64,000 nucleotides of DNA. Origin: Xylona heveae TC161. Lineage: Eukaryota > Ascomycota > Xylonomycetes > Xylonales > Xylonaceae. The DNA lies in contig NW_017264193.1 of assembly GCF_001619985.1 (NCBI RefSeq), positions 2,361,726-2,425,725 of the forward strand, read 5' to 3'. The first letter of the stretch is position 1. Each line of letters starts with the position of its first letter. The notes below the pieces were generated by a model. That model was given only the letters and a program-made list of their open reading frames with translations, was not told the DNA's origin and did no database searches. Made by a program: the position numbers and the translations under genes. Shown one piece after another: positions 1-10,717 of this stretch.

Positions 1-514
1 GTCGGTCTGATACTCAATGTGGGCAGTGGAGATAGTGATACCACGCTTCCGCTCCTCAGGAGCCTTGTCGATGGCAGCATACTCCAAGTAGTTTGCGTAA
101 CCCTTCTCAGCCTGACGCTTGGTAATAGCAGCAGTCAAAGTGGTCTGCAGATGCGATTAGTCTAGATTCGGAATTGAATTGATTGGAATTGATGATTTGA
201 TGCATCGCGTGTGTTGCATTACCTTTCCGTGGTCGACGTGACCAATGGTACCTATTGCACACAGTCGTCAGAATTGATGATCCAATTGCACTGCTTTTCA
301 CATCCTCAAGAATGGAATTGGATCACTTACCAATGTTGACGTGAGGCTTGGTTCTTTCGAAGGCAACAGCCATGCCTCTGCAGGCGTTGACCATCTGGCC
401 GGCATTCTGACCCTTGCGGAGGGCCTGCTGGACAGGGCTGGCAGCATTGCCCTGTCGCAATGCGAGACCGGTGGTCCGCAGGAAAGGACCGATCGATCGG
501 GCAAAGGTGGCCAT
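1..514 (-). CDS. tuf1: Mitochondrial elongation factor Tu (5' part, runs off left edge)
   Basis: GTPase that brings aminoacyl-tRNA to the mitochondrial ribosome. Only the N-terminal part is in the window. Exon 1 (514 to 331) encodes a basic Ser/Ala-rich mitochondrial presequence beginning [12 protein letters not shown] and ends in HVNIG. Exon 2 (251 to 223) and exon 3 (144 to the edge) complete the P-loop GHVDHGKTTLT and the G2 stretch [15 protein letters not shown]. Introns 252-330 and 145-222 have GT/AG ends and keep the frame. An in-frame ATG nine codons upstream (541) is possible, but the start at 514 gives a better presequence. It lies tandem to the IF-3 gene, so two mitochondrial translation factors sit side by side. 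Identity is near certain from the G motifs; the C-terminal domains are not visible. Confidence 0.95.
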
Positions 515-1032
515 TTTGTACACCTCAAACAATACACCCACGATTCAACGAGAGATGTAAATGGTGAAGCTTGTTGAATCGAAGTCGCGGCTACCGACGA
601 GTTTACGAAAAATCTTAGCGCCATTGGACAGAGAGGCCCGTGCACGTGACCTGCCCCGGAAACCCCCTGACTTAACTTATAAAGGTAGTTTTTGGGGCGC
701 TTGTGGCTATTTAGCTATTCTAATCTTATGTGAATTTATGCTTTTAAATGTGACTTTGTTCAATACTGTGACTCCGTCATGATCCAAGAATTCGCCTGAC
801 TGAAGGACTGCAACTTCGTTGTCAGGTAAGCTATGTATACCGTACTGCAATCGGCCATATGGCCAGCCACAAAACGTGATGCAATTGGATGGCGTATGTG
901 CAATCATTAAATGGGATAACTGAGCCATTTTATCCTGCCGTGCATGATCTTATACCCCCACCTAGACCAAAGCTATGTACAGCATAATCCTTCCACTGTT
1001 GGTAGGCGTAACGTAGAAGGAATGTTGCCCGC
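515..1032. other. Intergenic spacer, tuf1 promoter side
   Basis: Holds the 5' flank of tuf1 and the 3' flank of the IF-3 gene, both on the minus strand. Short open frames here overlap each other in conflicting frames and show no recognisable protein. I see no RNA gene. Confidence 0.6.
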
Positions 1033-1749
1033 CTATTTGTCTTTCAATCCTTCGAAATGCAATGTAGCTGTACGAAGCAGCTGTCCCTCCATTGGCTTCC
1101 ATTCTTTTGCTCCATTGACCGAATCCACTGCCTCTCGTATCCTCTTGAGGGTTGTCTCGGCCTCAGCAGCAGTTGCCATCCGGCTCTTTTTTTTCGGAGC
1201 TAAGAGCACCTCAACACGGCGACCTGCTTCCAGAAATTCTTCAAGCTTTCGTAAGCGGTGGCTGAGGTCGTTGGGAGCAATTGCCCAGTTCAATTCCAGC
1301 TTTTTAGCGCTTGCTTGTGGGTTCTTCGGTGGCTTTGCCTTGGCTTTACTGGCCTCTAATAGCTCTCTCTTCGAGATTATCTTGCAAATCGCCGGTGTAT
1401 TCGGTTCTAATTTCGTCAACTGGACAAGGCGGTATATCGTGCGATCAATTGAATCGAGAATGTCGCGAAGTGGGACAGGCTCGTCCAGACCGCCCTCCTC
1501 ATTGACAATACGGACTGTTCTAGCTTCTATCTCTTCGTCCCAAGCTGCTCGTTTCTTGGCAGGAATTTGCTTTGTGCTCTTCTTGAAATATAACCTCGTC
1601 TGTGGGAGAGCAAATGAGGGAAACCGCCGCGGAAAGGGTGCGAGAGGTGGTGCACGCAGAGCTTGAAACGCGGGTGGTGAAGGTTCGAACTTGACAAACA
1701 CCTGGTGGAGGGCACGAACGGTGCCGCAAAGATGCTGTATCCGCCCCAT
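1033..1749 (-). CDS. Mitochondrial translation initiation factor IF-3 (Aim23-type)
   Basis: Single-exon gene for 238 residues. IF-3 binds the small mitoribosomal subunit and controls initiation. The first 70 residues are an Arg/Pro-rich presequence (PPLAPFPRRFPSFALPQTR). Then comes an IF-3 N-terminal domain (about 75-150: ARTVRIVNEEGG, ending PAICKIISKRELLEASK) and a C-terminal domain (about 155-238: KKLELNWAIAPNDLSHRLRK). The lysine- and alanine-rich linker KAKAKPPKNPQASAKK separates them, as in the family. It is divergent from the IMP1 gene, with 234 bp between the starts. Bacterial IF-3 is about 180 residues; the excess here is the targeting presequence. The antisense strand carries an open frame of 240 codons, which I regard as a shadow. 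Confidence 0.9.
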   Translation of the reverse strand: MGRIQHLCGTVRALHQVFVKFEPSPPAFQALRAPPLAPFPRRFPSFALPQTRLYFKKSTKQIPAKKRAAWDEEIEARTVRIVNEEGGLDEPVPLRDILDSIDRTIYRLVQLTKLEPNTPAICKIISKRELLEASKAKAKPPKNPQASAKKLELNWAIAPNDLSHRLRKLEEFLEAGRRVEVLLAPKKKSRMATAAEAETTLKRIREAVDSVNGAKEWKPMEGQLLRTATLHFEGLKDK

Positions 1750-1983
1750 TATGTACTGTCAACCTGGTCGCGACCCGTCGTCTATTGTAGAATTCGAATG
1801 TGCTGGAGTGTCTATCGTTCCCAACTGTGCTAGTCAAGGCTGTAAGTTGCAACTCTACATCGATTGTTGAGCTTCGCGAAACCGACAAGCGCACAGACCA
1901 CAAAGGGATTTTGGTTCTATGTTATATACGCCCATCTCGACCACCCTGCCTTTCTTCGTATTAATAGCTACGATGCCTCCCTG

Positions 1984-2572
1984 ATGGGGTCCAATCTCGG
2001 CAGCTTATTCGCGCGGTTCAAAGGATCCTTTTCAAAAAACGTATATGGATCTCCATTTCATCTGGCCTTACAGACCGCAAAAGTCCTGTGTTTTGGACAT
2101 ATCATCAACGAACATGTCATCACTCTAGCACCTACCATCGGCCCCAGCATGCTACCCACGATTGAAGCCAAAGGAGACTGGGTTTTAATATCAAGATTGA
2201 ATCGAAGAGGAAGAGGCATCTCAGTCGGTGATGTTGTCAGCGCTGATCATCCAGCAGTTCCGGGCCGCGGAGCCATCAAGAGGGTTATCGGCCTGCCAGG
2301 GGACTTTGTGGAGAGAAAGACGCCGGGTTCAGACAATCCTACGATCATACAGGTATGATTCTCTAGCGCAATTAATTATCCCTTACCTGACCCCATTGCA
2401 GATACCCGAAGGCCATTGCTGGATTGTGGGTGACAACCTTCCCCATTCGAGAGACTCACGAATGTATGGACCGCTGCCATTAGCACTTATTAAGGGCAAG
2501 GTCCTAGGGGTATTATTTCCATGGAACGAACGAAGACGGATAAGAAATAATGTCACGGCTCTTGAGTTGTGA
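1984..2572 (+). CDS. imp1: Mitochondrial inner membrane protease subunit 1 (signal peptidase S26 family)
   Basis: Two exons, 1984-2352 and 2402-2572, phase-0 intron 2353-2401 (49 bp, branch CTGAC), 179 residues. Imp1 is a catalytic subunit of the inner membrane peptidase complex that removes sorting signals from intermembrane-space proteins. The serine nucleophile is in GPSMLPT and the general-base lysine in GAIKRVIGLPGD; the closing S26 motif GDNLPHSRDSRMYG is in exon 2. The N-terminal stretch AKVLCFGHIINEHV fits the membrane anchor. An in-frame ATG 40 codons upstream (1864) is open but adds residues not usual for this short family, so I chose 1984. Imp1 rather than Imp2 is inferred from length and the SRDSRMYGPLP stretch. 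Confidence 0.88.
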
Positions 2573-2737
2573 ATCATTTCGAGTTGCAAAGCTTGGGCTT
2601 GTTGCCTGTGGGAGTTGTATCTTATACGTCAATAAATTGAGAAGAGTGCTGCGAATGCGCGCTTTTAGATTGAACACAATATACATCTAGAATACATGAT
2701 ATAAAAATAATCTATATTACTCCCCCAAAGACCCTGT

Positions 2738-4063
2738 CTATCTGTACCGTGCGCCGTCCTTCTTCTTGTACGGGAGAGGCTCCACCCGCTTCCGCCGGAG
2801 CTCAATATCGGCTCCTTCGAGGCCAGCGCGTGCCATAACAGCGGCGGTGCCTTCGTCCCATTGCGTTCTGAACAAATGAGCGCCAATGGGCTTCAGCGAG
2901 TTCTTGTCGGCGAAGCTCCGCAGGTTAAAACCATCCCTTTCAACCGCTTTCTGGGCAGTCTCAATCTTTTGACCATTTGGTTGCTCCAGGACAAAGACGG
3001 ACAGGCGGTGGTAAGGGCTACCCTTCTGAGCAAATGGAGGGAGCCATGGCAAAATGGTAGAGTCTTGCGAAAGTCGCGACAGCGGAATAGAAGTCGAGGT
3101 AGGCGAGATTGGAATGTTCGCCGCAAGGAAGTGACACCGGTAATCGAAGCTGTCTTTCTCTAGGTTTGGCACATCCGGATCCACTACGGCAACGGTGACG
3201 AAGCGCTCGCCCTTGTCGAAGACTTGCACCTTGAGTCGTGCTGGGGACTCGCTCACTCGTGAGTCGACAAATTGACCCGGCTGGATATTGTGTCGGCGGA
3301 AAGCCAGACGGACATCGGCTACGGGGTCGAGATGAGGCAGAATATCTGGAACGACGTTCATTTGGGTAATTCTCTGCACAATCAGAGGGCGTTGGTACTC
3401 GCGCCATTTCTTATCCGCGAGATATCTGTAAATTGGCCTGTTCATATCACCTAAAACGTAGAAGGCAAAGAATCAGCGGATGGCCAATGCACAGAAACGT
3501 CATATGAGATGAGTGTACATACCCTGACCATCTTCAAAACGCTTCTTAATCAAGGGATCGTTGATGTCCGCAAGGATCTTCAACTTCTCAAGATAGTTTT
3601 GCATGCTTCTGAGTCTTCTCGCCTTTTCCACCTCTCCCCCGCTGACGGCGGGATCTTGGGATTGTAATTTTGCAATACGTGCCCGCTCGGACTCAATCTG
3701 CTTCAATTTTTCTTCACGGTCCGCCTGAAGGACCTTGCGGGCTTCTTGGAAGCATTGATACGGCAATTGCTCGAATGGAATATTGGCCGTAGTTTGCAAT
3801 GCTAATCGACGTCGTCTTGAGCCAACTGGCAAAATACCGGCCTTTATCAACTTCTCCTCCTCGGACGGCGTGACAGCAGTGGCAGGATCAGGAAATGCTG
3901 AATTGTCGGCCTTGCTCGACTGGACATTGGCCTCATCAAAACGTGCTGGACCGGCAGTGAACGAGCGGAAGGAGACACCGAGAGTAGAATTTGGGCATGA
4001 ACCCTTTGCGCCTTGCCGCCAAAGGCTGGCCAGAGGCTTAGAGGCCCGTTTGCAACCCGACAT
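2738..4063 (-). CDS. Mitochondrial large ribosomal subunit protein mL38 (MRPL35, PEBP fold)
   Basis: Exon 1 (4063 to 3523) and exon 2 (3450 to 2738) joined over intron 3451-3522 with donor GTATGT; the junction reads EDGQ-GDMNRPIYRYL. The product is about 417 residues. The N-terminus is a mitochondrial presequence (MSGCKRASKPLASLWRQGAK). A Lys/Glu-rich helical part follows (about residues 110-170), then the phosphatidylethanolamine-binding-protein fold typical of mL38, with VVDPDVPNLEKDSFDYRCHF and the LPPFAQKGSPYHRLSVFVLE segment. An upstream in-frame ATG at 4117 is an alternative start. It converges on imp1 (165 bp between stops) and diverges from the uL4m gene (183 bp between starts), suggesting a shared promoter for two mitoribosomal proteins. 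Confidence 0.88.
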
Positions 4064-4246
4064 TGCCCCTGGCTGGATTGGAGTGTTGTCGAGGCGAAAT
4101 GGTTGATGATCCTCCAACAGGGGACCGGGAAGCTCTAAGTTTGGCAGTTTCGGCGAAACTTTTTTGAGCCTCTATTAGCGACTCTCCCGCAAATCCCCCA
4201 TCACGGAGCGCCTCGCCCAACTCCACATCCCAGAAACACCAGAGTC

Positions 4247-5239
4247 ATGGGATCCAAATATCTCCTTCGCCCTTTGAGGGTCCTTTCTGGCCCTGGGATT
4301 TGTCCCAGGATCGCTGGCAGCGCGCGAATGGTTGGTTTCCGGAGACTGTTCTTCGCATATACGGCTAACACTCTTTTGCGCAGCAATACCATTCTCCACT
4401 CACGTCGCGATCAATTACTACAGAGACTCCGTCTGCTGGATCAAATTTCACTGATACTGTCTCCTCTACGCTCTTCGATTCCTCCCCAACTAGTCAGTAG
4501 CCAATCAATTGGTCCGTTTCCCTTTGCTAGTCGCTGACCGTCATCCACAGCCCCTACTGTCCTTACTACGATCTACGATTTTCCAACAATGGAACCTCTT
4601 GAATTCGCCGAATACCCATCAAATCATCTTCATTTGCCTCTTCGCCGGGATATTTTGCACAAGGCTGTCGTGTACGAAGGAGATATGACCCGTCAAGGTA
4701 CGGCGAGCACGAAATGGCGAGATGACGTCCATGGAAGCGGACGCAAACTTTACCCTCAAAAGGGCACTGGCCGCGCCAGAGCAGGTGACAAGAAGTCGCC
4801 TATTCGACGAGGAGGAGGTGTCGCTTTTGGCCCTAAGCCGCGAGACTTTTCGACCGAATTGCCCCGGAAGATTTACGACTTGGCATGGAGAACCGCTCTC
4901 AGCTACAGGTACCGAAGGGGTGAGCTGCTTGTTGTCGCAGACGGCGCCGACATTGAGTACCCTAAGACGAGATTTGTGAAGCAGATATTTGAGAAGAACC
5001 ATTGGGGCAACGCAGATGGGCGATCACTCGTCGTGACCGAGTCGTTCCGGACCAACTTGTTTAGAGCGCTCCGACATGCTGGAGAGGAGGGAAGAGTTCT
5101 GACCACAGATCAGGTTGATGTGAAGGATCTCCTTGAGCTTGGCCGTGTTATTATAGAGAGAAGTGCATTGGACAGCATCCTGAGGGAGCATCAGAGCGAT
5201 CTTCTCGGAGGCATTCGTTCCGTCGTCGCCCAGCAATAG
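4247..5239 (+). CDS. Mitochondrial large ribosomal subunit protein uL4m (YML6)
   Basis: Three exons: 4247-4330, 4384-4492, 4551-5239, about 293 residues. The intron at 4331-4383 ends with branch GCTAAC and acceptor GCGCAG; the intron at 4493-4550 has donor GTCAGT and branch GCTGAC. Exons 1 and 2 give a presequence (MGSKYLLRPLRVL). Exon 3 carries the L4 core: ILHKAVVYEGDMTRQGTAST, then the basic rRNA-binding loop GSGRKLYPQKGTGRARAGDK and RRGGGVAFGPKPRDFS. Later helices include DVKDLLELGRVIIERSAL. Without the two 5' exons the gene would seem to start at 4589, inside the conserved region; the preceding open stretch TIYDFPTMEPLEF argues for the longer model. The donors of both introns are slightly off consensus, so the 5' end is less certain than the core. 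Confidence 0.88.
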
Positions 5240-5620
5240 GGCATTTACTTTGTACACTAGCATTTGTATTATGAAATTTGGGTGAATTTCTTTTTCAGAA
5301 AAATGTAGATTTTTTAATTCTTTTTAAGCTTCCTGGAGTGGCATTGTTGCAAATTTCGTTCATGAAACCGTACATGTTGAATGGTGATTGTACACATGTG
5401 TTCCTATAATATACCGCCGGGGCTGGCCGAGGTTTCTCTCGGGAATTCCGATTTGGCAGCATCACCAAATGCCGAAATCGTTAAAGCCACCCCATCATCC
5501 CAAGAAAACATTAAATGACCACATTCGTTTGACCAGCCACTCTAATTCTTAATGTTGCTGCGACACAGCTCGAGGGCATTGACGCCGCTGAGCTGTGGCT
5601 CGCGGGCTTTTTCACCAGCT

Positions 5621-7215
5621 ATGCCGTTGAGAGCTAAGATCCTCAACCCTGCTGTTGGTGCTGGTCAAGCAAGGGTAAGATACTGCGAATCCCAACGCAC
5701 AAACCCCATAACGGCTCACTGACAGATATTGCAAGATGGTTACGCAAGCGACGATGCCGATTGTTACGATTGAGGAGGAGAAGCAGGATGACGTCCTTTT
5801 CAATACTCTTTATGGCGCCCGAACGATCGAGCTCAACCGGCCTGCAAAATTGAATTCCTTGAACAGTTCGATGGCAAGAAAGATTACACTGAGGCTGAAG
5901 GTGAGAAGGCGCGCTCTTCATGGGATAGAGAACTTTCTAACAAGCTCCAGGAATGGGAAAAATCGCAGCTGGCAAATGTCATTGTCATCAAGGGTGCCGG
6001 ACACAAAGCATTTTGCGCCGGCGGAGATGTTGCGACGCTTGCGAAGCAGAACACCGAAGGTCCTCATGGACAAGCCCACTCGACCGAATACTTTGGCCAC
6101 GAATACAGGCTCGATCATATTATTGCTACGTATTCTAAGCCTTATGTTGCCTTTATGGATGGCGTCACAATGGGAGGTGGTGTTGGATTGAGCGTACACG
6201 CGCCTTTCAGAATAGCCACTGAGAGAACACTTTTTGCCATGCCCGAAACCACCATCGGCTTCTTCCCGGACGTTGGTGGCAGTTTTTTTCTGCCTAGACT
6301 GGACGGCGAGATTGGAACATATCTCGCCCTCACCAGCGAGCGCCTTACTGGTGTCAATGCTTAGTATGTAGCTTTCTCTCGAGGTGATCCTTACCGAGCG
6401 CTTCTTGCTAATTTTCGAAAAGCTATGCTGGCATTGCAACTCACTACGTTCACTCCTCGTCTCTCCCCGACCTCGAAGCGCGTTTGGCGGAGCTGGTGTT
6501 CAAGGACTACGCTTCGCTCCAGGAACGTCTTCGCATCTTGAACACCACTATCGAAGAATATGTCACCGGCCTCCCCTACGACGAGCCGATGAAACTTGCA
6601 AGCGCTACTCGGGCAGCCATTGACCGATGCTTCAGATATGACACGATGGAGGAAATCCTCGCCGCTCTGCAGGAGGAAAATACGGAATGGGCGCAAAAGA
6701 CCATCGAGACGTTACACCAACGGTCGCCAACGTCTGTTCGGGTTGCCCTGCGACAAATGCGATTGGGTCGGCAATGGAGCATCGCAGAGGCCTTTCAGCG
6801 CGAGTACCACATTGCCGCCAAATTCATGGAGCATCCCGACTTTGTCGAAGGGGTTTCGGCTCGTTTGATCCGGAAGCCAGCGGATACTCCCCAGTGGCAG
6901 CCTGCCTCTTTGGAGGAAAGCACCATGGAGGCCACCAATGCCTTTTTTGAGGTTGAAGGTGCTGATCGTCTGGCGCTTTTGAGCCCGCACGACTTTTCCG
7001 AGTATCCCCACAGCTGGATTGGTTTACCGCCCGAGTCGGAGGTTGAGAAGCTCGTTCGTGACGGTGACAAGACGAGAAACCAGATTCTCGAGCACTTGAT
7101 CCTGGCAAGCAACGGGAAGATTGGCGTGCAGGAGAAGGTACAGGAGATATTGGAACGGAAGACAAGCGCTGACGGTGCCGGCGGTCGCGTCAGCTGGATT
7201 CCTGAAGAGAATTAA
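5621..7215 (+). CDS. ehd3: 3-hydroxyisobutyryl-CoA hydrolase, mitochondrial (EHD3; mitoribosomal mS47)
   Basis: Four exons: 5621-5674, 5736-5900, 5945-6363, 6423-7215, 476 residues. A crotonase-fold thioesterase of valine catabolism; in yeast and Neurospora the same protein is also mitoribosomal subunit mS47. Visible motifs: RTIELNRPAKLNSLNSSM, then the first oxyanion segment GAGHKAFCAGGDVATLAK, the second, DGVTMGGGVGLSVH, and the catalytic region MPETTIGFFPDVGGSFFLPR. The C-terminal part has the hydrolase-specific QMRLGRQWSIAEAFQREY and HPDFVEGVSARLI. Two of the three introns appear to use AAG acceptors; the one at 5901-5944 is only 44 bp. The first exon is short and weakly presequence-like (MPLRAKILNPAVG). 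Family assignment is firm; the first exon is the least sure part. Confidence 0.9.
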
Positions 7216-8616
7216 ACTTTGGATTTCATATGAAGTGTTTGACACAAAAATCACTCGACCAGACAGAAGATACTGGTATATTGTAAATTAGAGCCTCTTT
7301 TTTGATCCTTTTGTATGTACGAATGTACCTTTGAAAAGTTCTGGGTGGACTTGACCACCTTTTTATTACGTCTAATGGAGAGTCCAACTCTTGTACTTGT
7401 CCTCAGCTTAGGCCTATTGTATCTTGTAATGCTCTATATTCCAATTGCCTTGACACGATGATGCGCCTTCGCATTTCATTTCTGGCCAAACTGTCTGCCC
7501 TTTTTTCTTTTCCAAAATTCATCCAGTCTTCTGCAATTGTTCCGTTAACTGTTTCAGGCTGTCGCGAACACTACAAGCTGAGTGTGGCCTGTCACTCCGC
7601 CACCACACTGCCGTGAATGCGCCAAATATCACTACTTCACCTGTTCTCCCACCGTAAATGATGCGTCAGCCAATTAAGCGTTCAATCTGTCTCCACGAAA
7701 GCCCTTAAATCCAGCAAATACGACATGTAGTAGCTCTCTAGACCGGAGTGGCAGACAACAGCATGAACAAGGCCACTTGACCCTTCTCGGCGTCAGCAAG
7801 AATACTCATGTGAAGTGCCATCACGCTGCGAAACCCGTTACTGAGATGTATTAAGAAAGCCGAAGCGTGTATCAAAGATTATGCATTGTGTTGTGAACGT
7901 CTTGTGAAACCCGAACTGATCTCTTGTTTTGAAGACTACCTTATATAGTACGAGTTCTGGGCAATTCTGTCGCTCGCTGGGCCCCTGCTCGTCATGGTTA
8001 TGAGGCCCCGAATCATATTATCTCTGTAAAGAACGATCAAGTCAAGAAAAATGTACAATTTGAGGCGAAAAATTGCCATCGAGATGTTTGATATTTCAGA
8101 TTGCCAACAGGGGCTCATCGCTTTTTGTTTCCATGATGCAGTGTATATACCCTGACAAGCTTTGAGCATGCCGAGACAGCCCTCAAGAGACACTGAAAAA
8201 AAAAAAATTTAGAAAAGTGGGAAGAATGTGTCAAAATATTTTGTTTCGAAAAATATGTTCTGAAAACATTTGAAGCGGTTAGGGCTCAATGACTCTACAA
8301 AATATCTGCACTTGGATCCCAAATCACAGGGCCGGAGTTAGTGCCCGCTGGTTGGCGCTTGGCGTGTCAGCAAATTGCATGAACTATGCGCGCTAAACGG
8401 CGATGCGCCCGAGAATTGTGGACCAGGTTGTGCCACTGTGAGCATGTGGGGCAGGTAAGCAGGCTGCATATATTCCGTGCCTGCACGCCCCAGATTTACA
8501 ATGTAATCCCTGAAACAGGACTACACTGATACTACTTTCAATCAGCTACAATATTGCGTTTCAATATTTTTTCTTCTGCATCAACAACTCTTGGCATTCC
8601 ATGTGACTAGTGAAAC
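7216..8616. other. Intergenic spacer, 1.4 kb
   Basis: Lies between tandem plus-strand genes. It is AT-rich in parts, with an A-run near 8196-8208. Short open frames on both strands do not look like proteins. I see no RNA gene or mobile element. Confidence 0.55.
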
Positions 8617-9856
8617 ATGGACGGCATTGCAACACCATTCCATGGGGCGGTAATGACTCCCGCCCCACTGACGCTGGGATGGATGCCCCAGCAAACCCAG
8701 GTGCTGGCTCCCGAGGAGGACTGGACAGGCATATCGAGCCAAGCCGAACGAAGAAAATTGCAAAATCGTCTGAATCAACGAGCTTATCGTAAGTGTCAGC
8801 ATGTTGCGAATTCCGTCCCAGATAACCCTTTGCAGGACGGGATAATAGGCTAATTTTGTTACTCCAGGAAAGCGAAAGGCGGACGAATTGAAGCAGGATC
8901 AAAGATCTTCAAAATCCCCACGCTATTCCTCACCCCCTTTCACTTCTTTGCCACACCATACGCCCCTCGGTCCTCATGGAGTTGAATCCATCGGAGGCCC
9001 CCGTCCTGTACCCAAGTCAAATCTGCAGGGCACGAACATAGGCGACCTCTCAAAAGCAAGGGCCCCTAACTCGCTATCTCCCACATCCAGCCATCCAGTG
9101 CTTTCTATCTACAAAGTCGAGAAAGCAAAACACGCCAGGCCGCCGTGTCAGCTCGATCCCGAGGATGCAGAGAAACTTTTGGACCGGTTCGAAAAATTAG
9201 CGACCATGAGCTATATCAGTGGTTCCCCAACATCCGATCATCTCCTCACATTGATCAAGTTCAATGTTCATAGAGCGTTTGTGAGAAATTCCTACGTTAT
9301 AGGATTACCATGGAGGTTTGTGCAAGATGATGATGCACTTTCATTGTTCAGCAATCCGACTCCCGGCCATGGACACTTGGAGAAGCCCATGCCTTTGAGT
9401 CTTCGTCCAACCCATATTCAACGCACAATACCTCATCACCCATGGTTTGACCTCATACCTGTACCGGGTATTCGAGATAACCTGATTCGTACCGGCGAGG
9501 ACAACTATGATGAGCAGGAACTCTGCGAAGATCTCGTAGGTTTTTGCGGCGGCACACCCGGCAACGAGGGGCTAATAGTTTGGGGCGAGTCTTGGGACCC
9601 GAGTGGATGGGAAGTCACTGAAGATTTTACGAATAAATGGTTTTGGACTCTCAGAGGCTGCAAAGACCTGCTGGAATCGACAAACCGGTGGAGAAGAATG
9701 CGTGGCGAAAAGCCATTATGCTGGGATATATCCGATCCCGAATCAGTACATTCTTCTCAAACCCGGAAGGATGCGTCAAACCAGGCTCAATGGCAGAGTG
9801 CGCGGCATTACGATGATAGTGAGCGTCTACGTCACAGAATAACGGAGATTTCTTAA
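8617..9856 (+). CDS. DUF3425-type bZIP transcription factor
   Basis: Two exons, 8617-8788 and 8868-9856, intron 8789-8867 (donor GTAAGT, acceptor CCAG), 386 residues. The basic region QAERRKLQNRLNQRAYRKRK spans the splice site and matches the fungal bZIP signature with N and R eight positions apart. No heptad leucine zipper follows; Ser/Pro-rich linker comes instead, which is usual for this class. The C-terminal half is the DUF3425 domain (about 155-330), with LTLIKFNVHRAFVRNSYVIG, a PHHPWFDLIPVPGIRDNLIR segment and the end motif GESWDPSGWEVTEDFTNKWF. It probably acts in the nucleus as a pathway or stress regulator, but the target is unknown. The next gene, an alcohol dehydrogenase, is on the same strand and might be a target; that is only a guess from position. 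Confidence 0.85.
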
Positions 9857-10490
9857 TCCATTAATGAGGCGTGGAATAATCTACCCAATAATATTACGGA
9901 AATCAATGGAATCGAATATGGATCTCCTTCTCTCCCACCGTTGAAACCTAAATCGGACTAGATTTGGACGGAGGTATTCACCAAGAGACTCGGCCGAAAG
10001 AGCTCATAGGAGGCTAAGAAAGCCTATCAGCGAGGCATGTTGCAACTAATTGCAGTGCCAAGAACTCAAGAGCCCGGAACACCAAAGAATTCGCAAGAAA
10101 TGGCAATTTTACTCAACCTGAACCGATGGAATGCCGAGGCAGTAAGATGGTAGAGTTTTCCCATTACTTTAGACCTCGGTTTGACCTCATCGGAGATTAC
10201 GGATATGGATTAGCGTGTCAGCAACTTGCATTAGCGCAGCGTGTCAAGCGTTTATCGGGATGGCGGCTCCAGGAACGAGGAACCGAATCCAAAACAGGAA
10301 TGGCTCCCGGAAATAACGTGGAATTATAACCCCTACGGCATTGTCGCGAACGCGCTAGAATCTCAGATATACGCAATGCATTTCGATGCCGAACAACTCT
10401 TTTCACATCTCCCAAAGCGAATGCCGTCGAAGTATCAATTGAAGAATTTCTCAAATGCTGATTTCTCAGCAAAGCAGTCATGATCACAAA
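9857..10490 (+). pseudogene. Possible decayed coding stretch downstream of the bZIP gene
   Basis: The frame of the bZIP gene stays largely open after its stop at 9854-9856. It is broken by in-frame TAG codons at 9958, 10006 and 10150 and reads protein-like stretches such as TKRLGRKSS and NSQEMAILLNLNRWNAEAVR. Between 10126 and 10329 another frame gives VEFSHYFRPRFDLIGDYG. I do not recognise the family. It could be a relict gene, a disrupted former C-terminal extension, or chance open sequence in a spacer. Composition resembles the neighbouring genes rather than the AT-rich spacers. Confidence 0.25.
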
Positions 10491-10717
10491 ATGCTTAATT
10501 ACCTCATCGGCATTAAAGATGATTGCTGCTGATTTTTGATATTGTAATCGCCGGTGGATAAAAGAGTCAAACCCCAATGTATATATAAGTGAAGCTGAAG
10601 CCGTTGATGGATTGACTTTGAATACCGAGCACCGAGCAGAAAACTTTTACATTCTTCAATATTTTCCTGGACTTCTTCTTGCACTGCCTCTGAAATCAAA
10701 ATTAAATACATCACATC

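Noticed and set aside
944-1666. 240-codon open frame antisense to the IF-3 gene
   Set aside because: It mirrors the IF-3 coding exon, has no recognisable motif, and the minus strand gives a clear IF-3.
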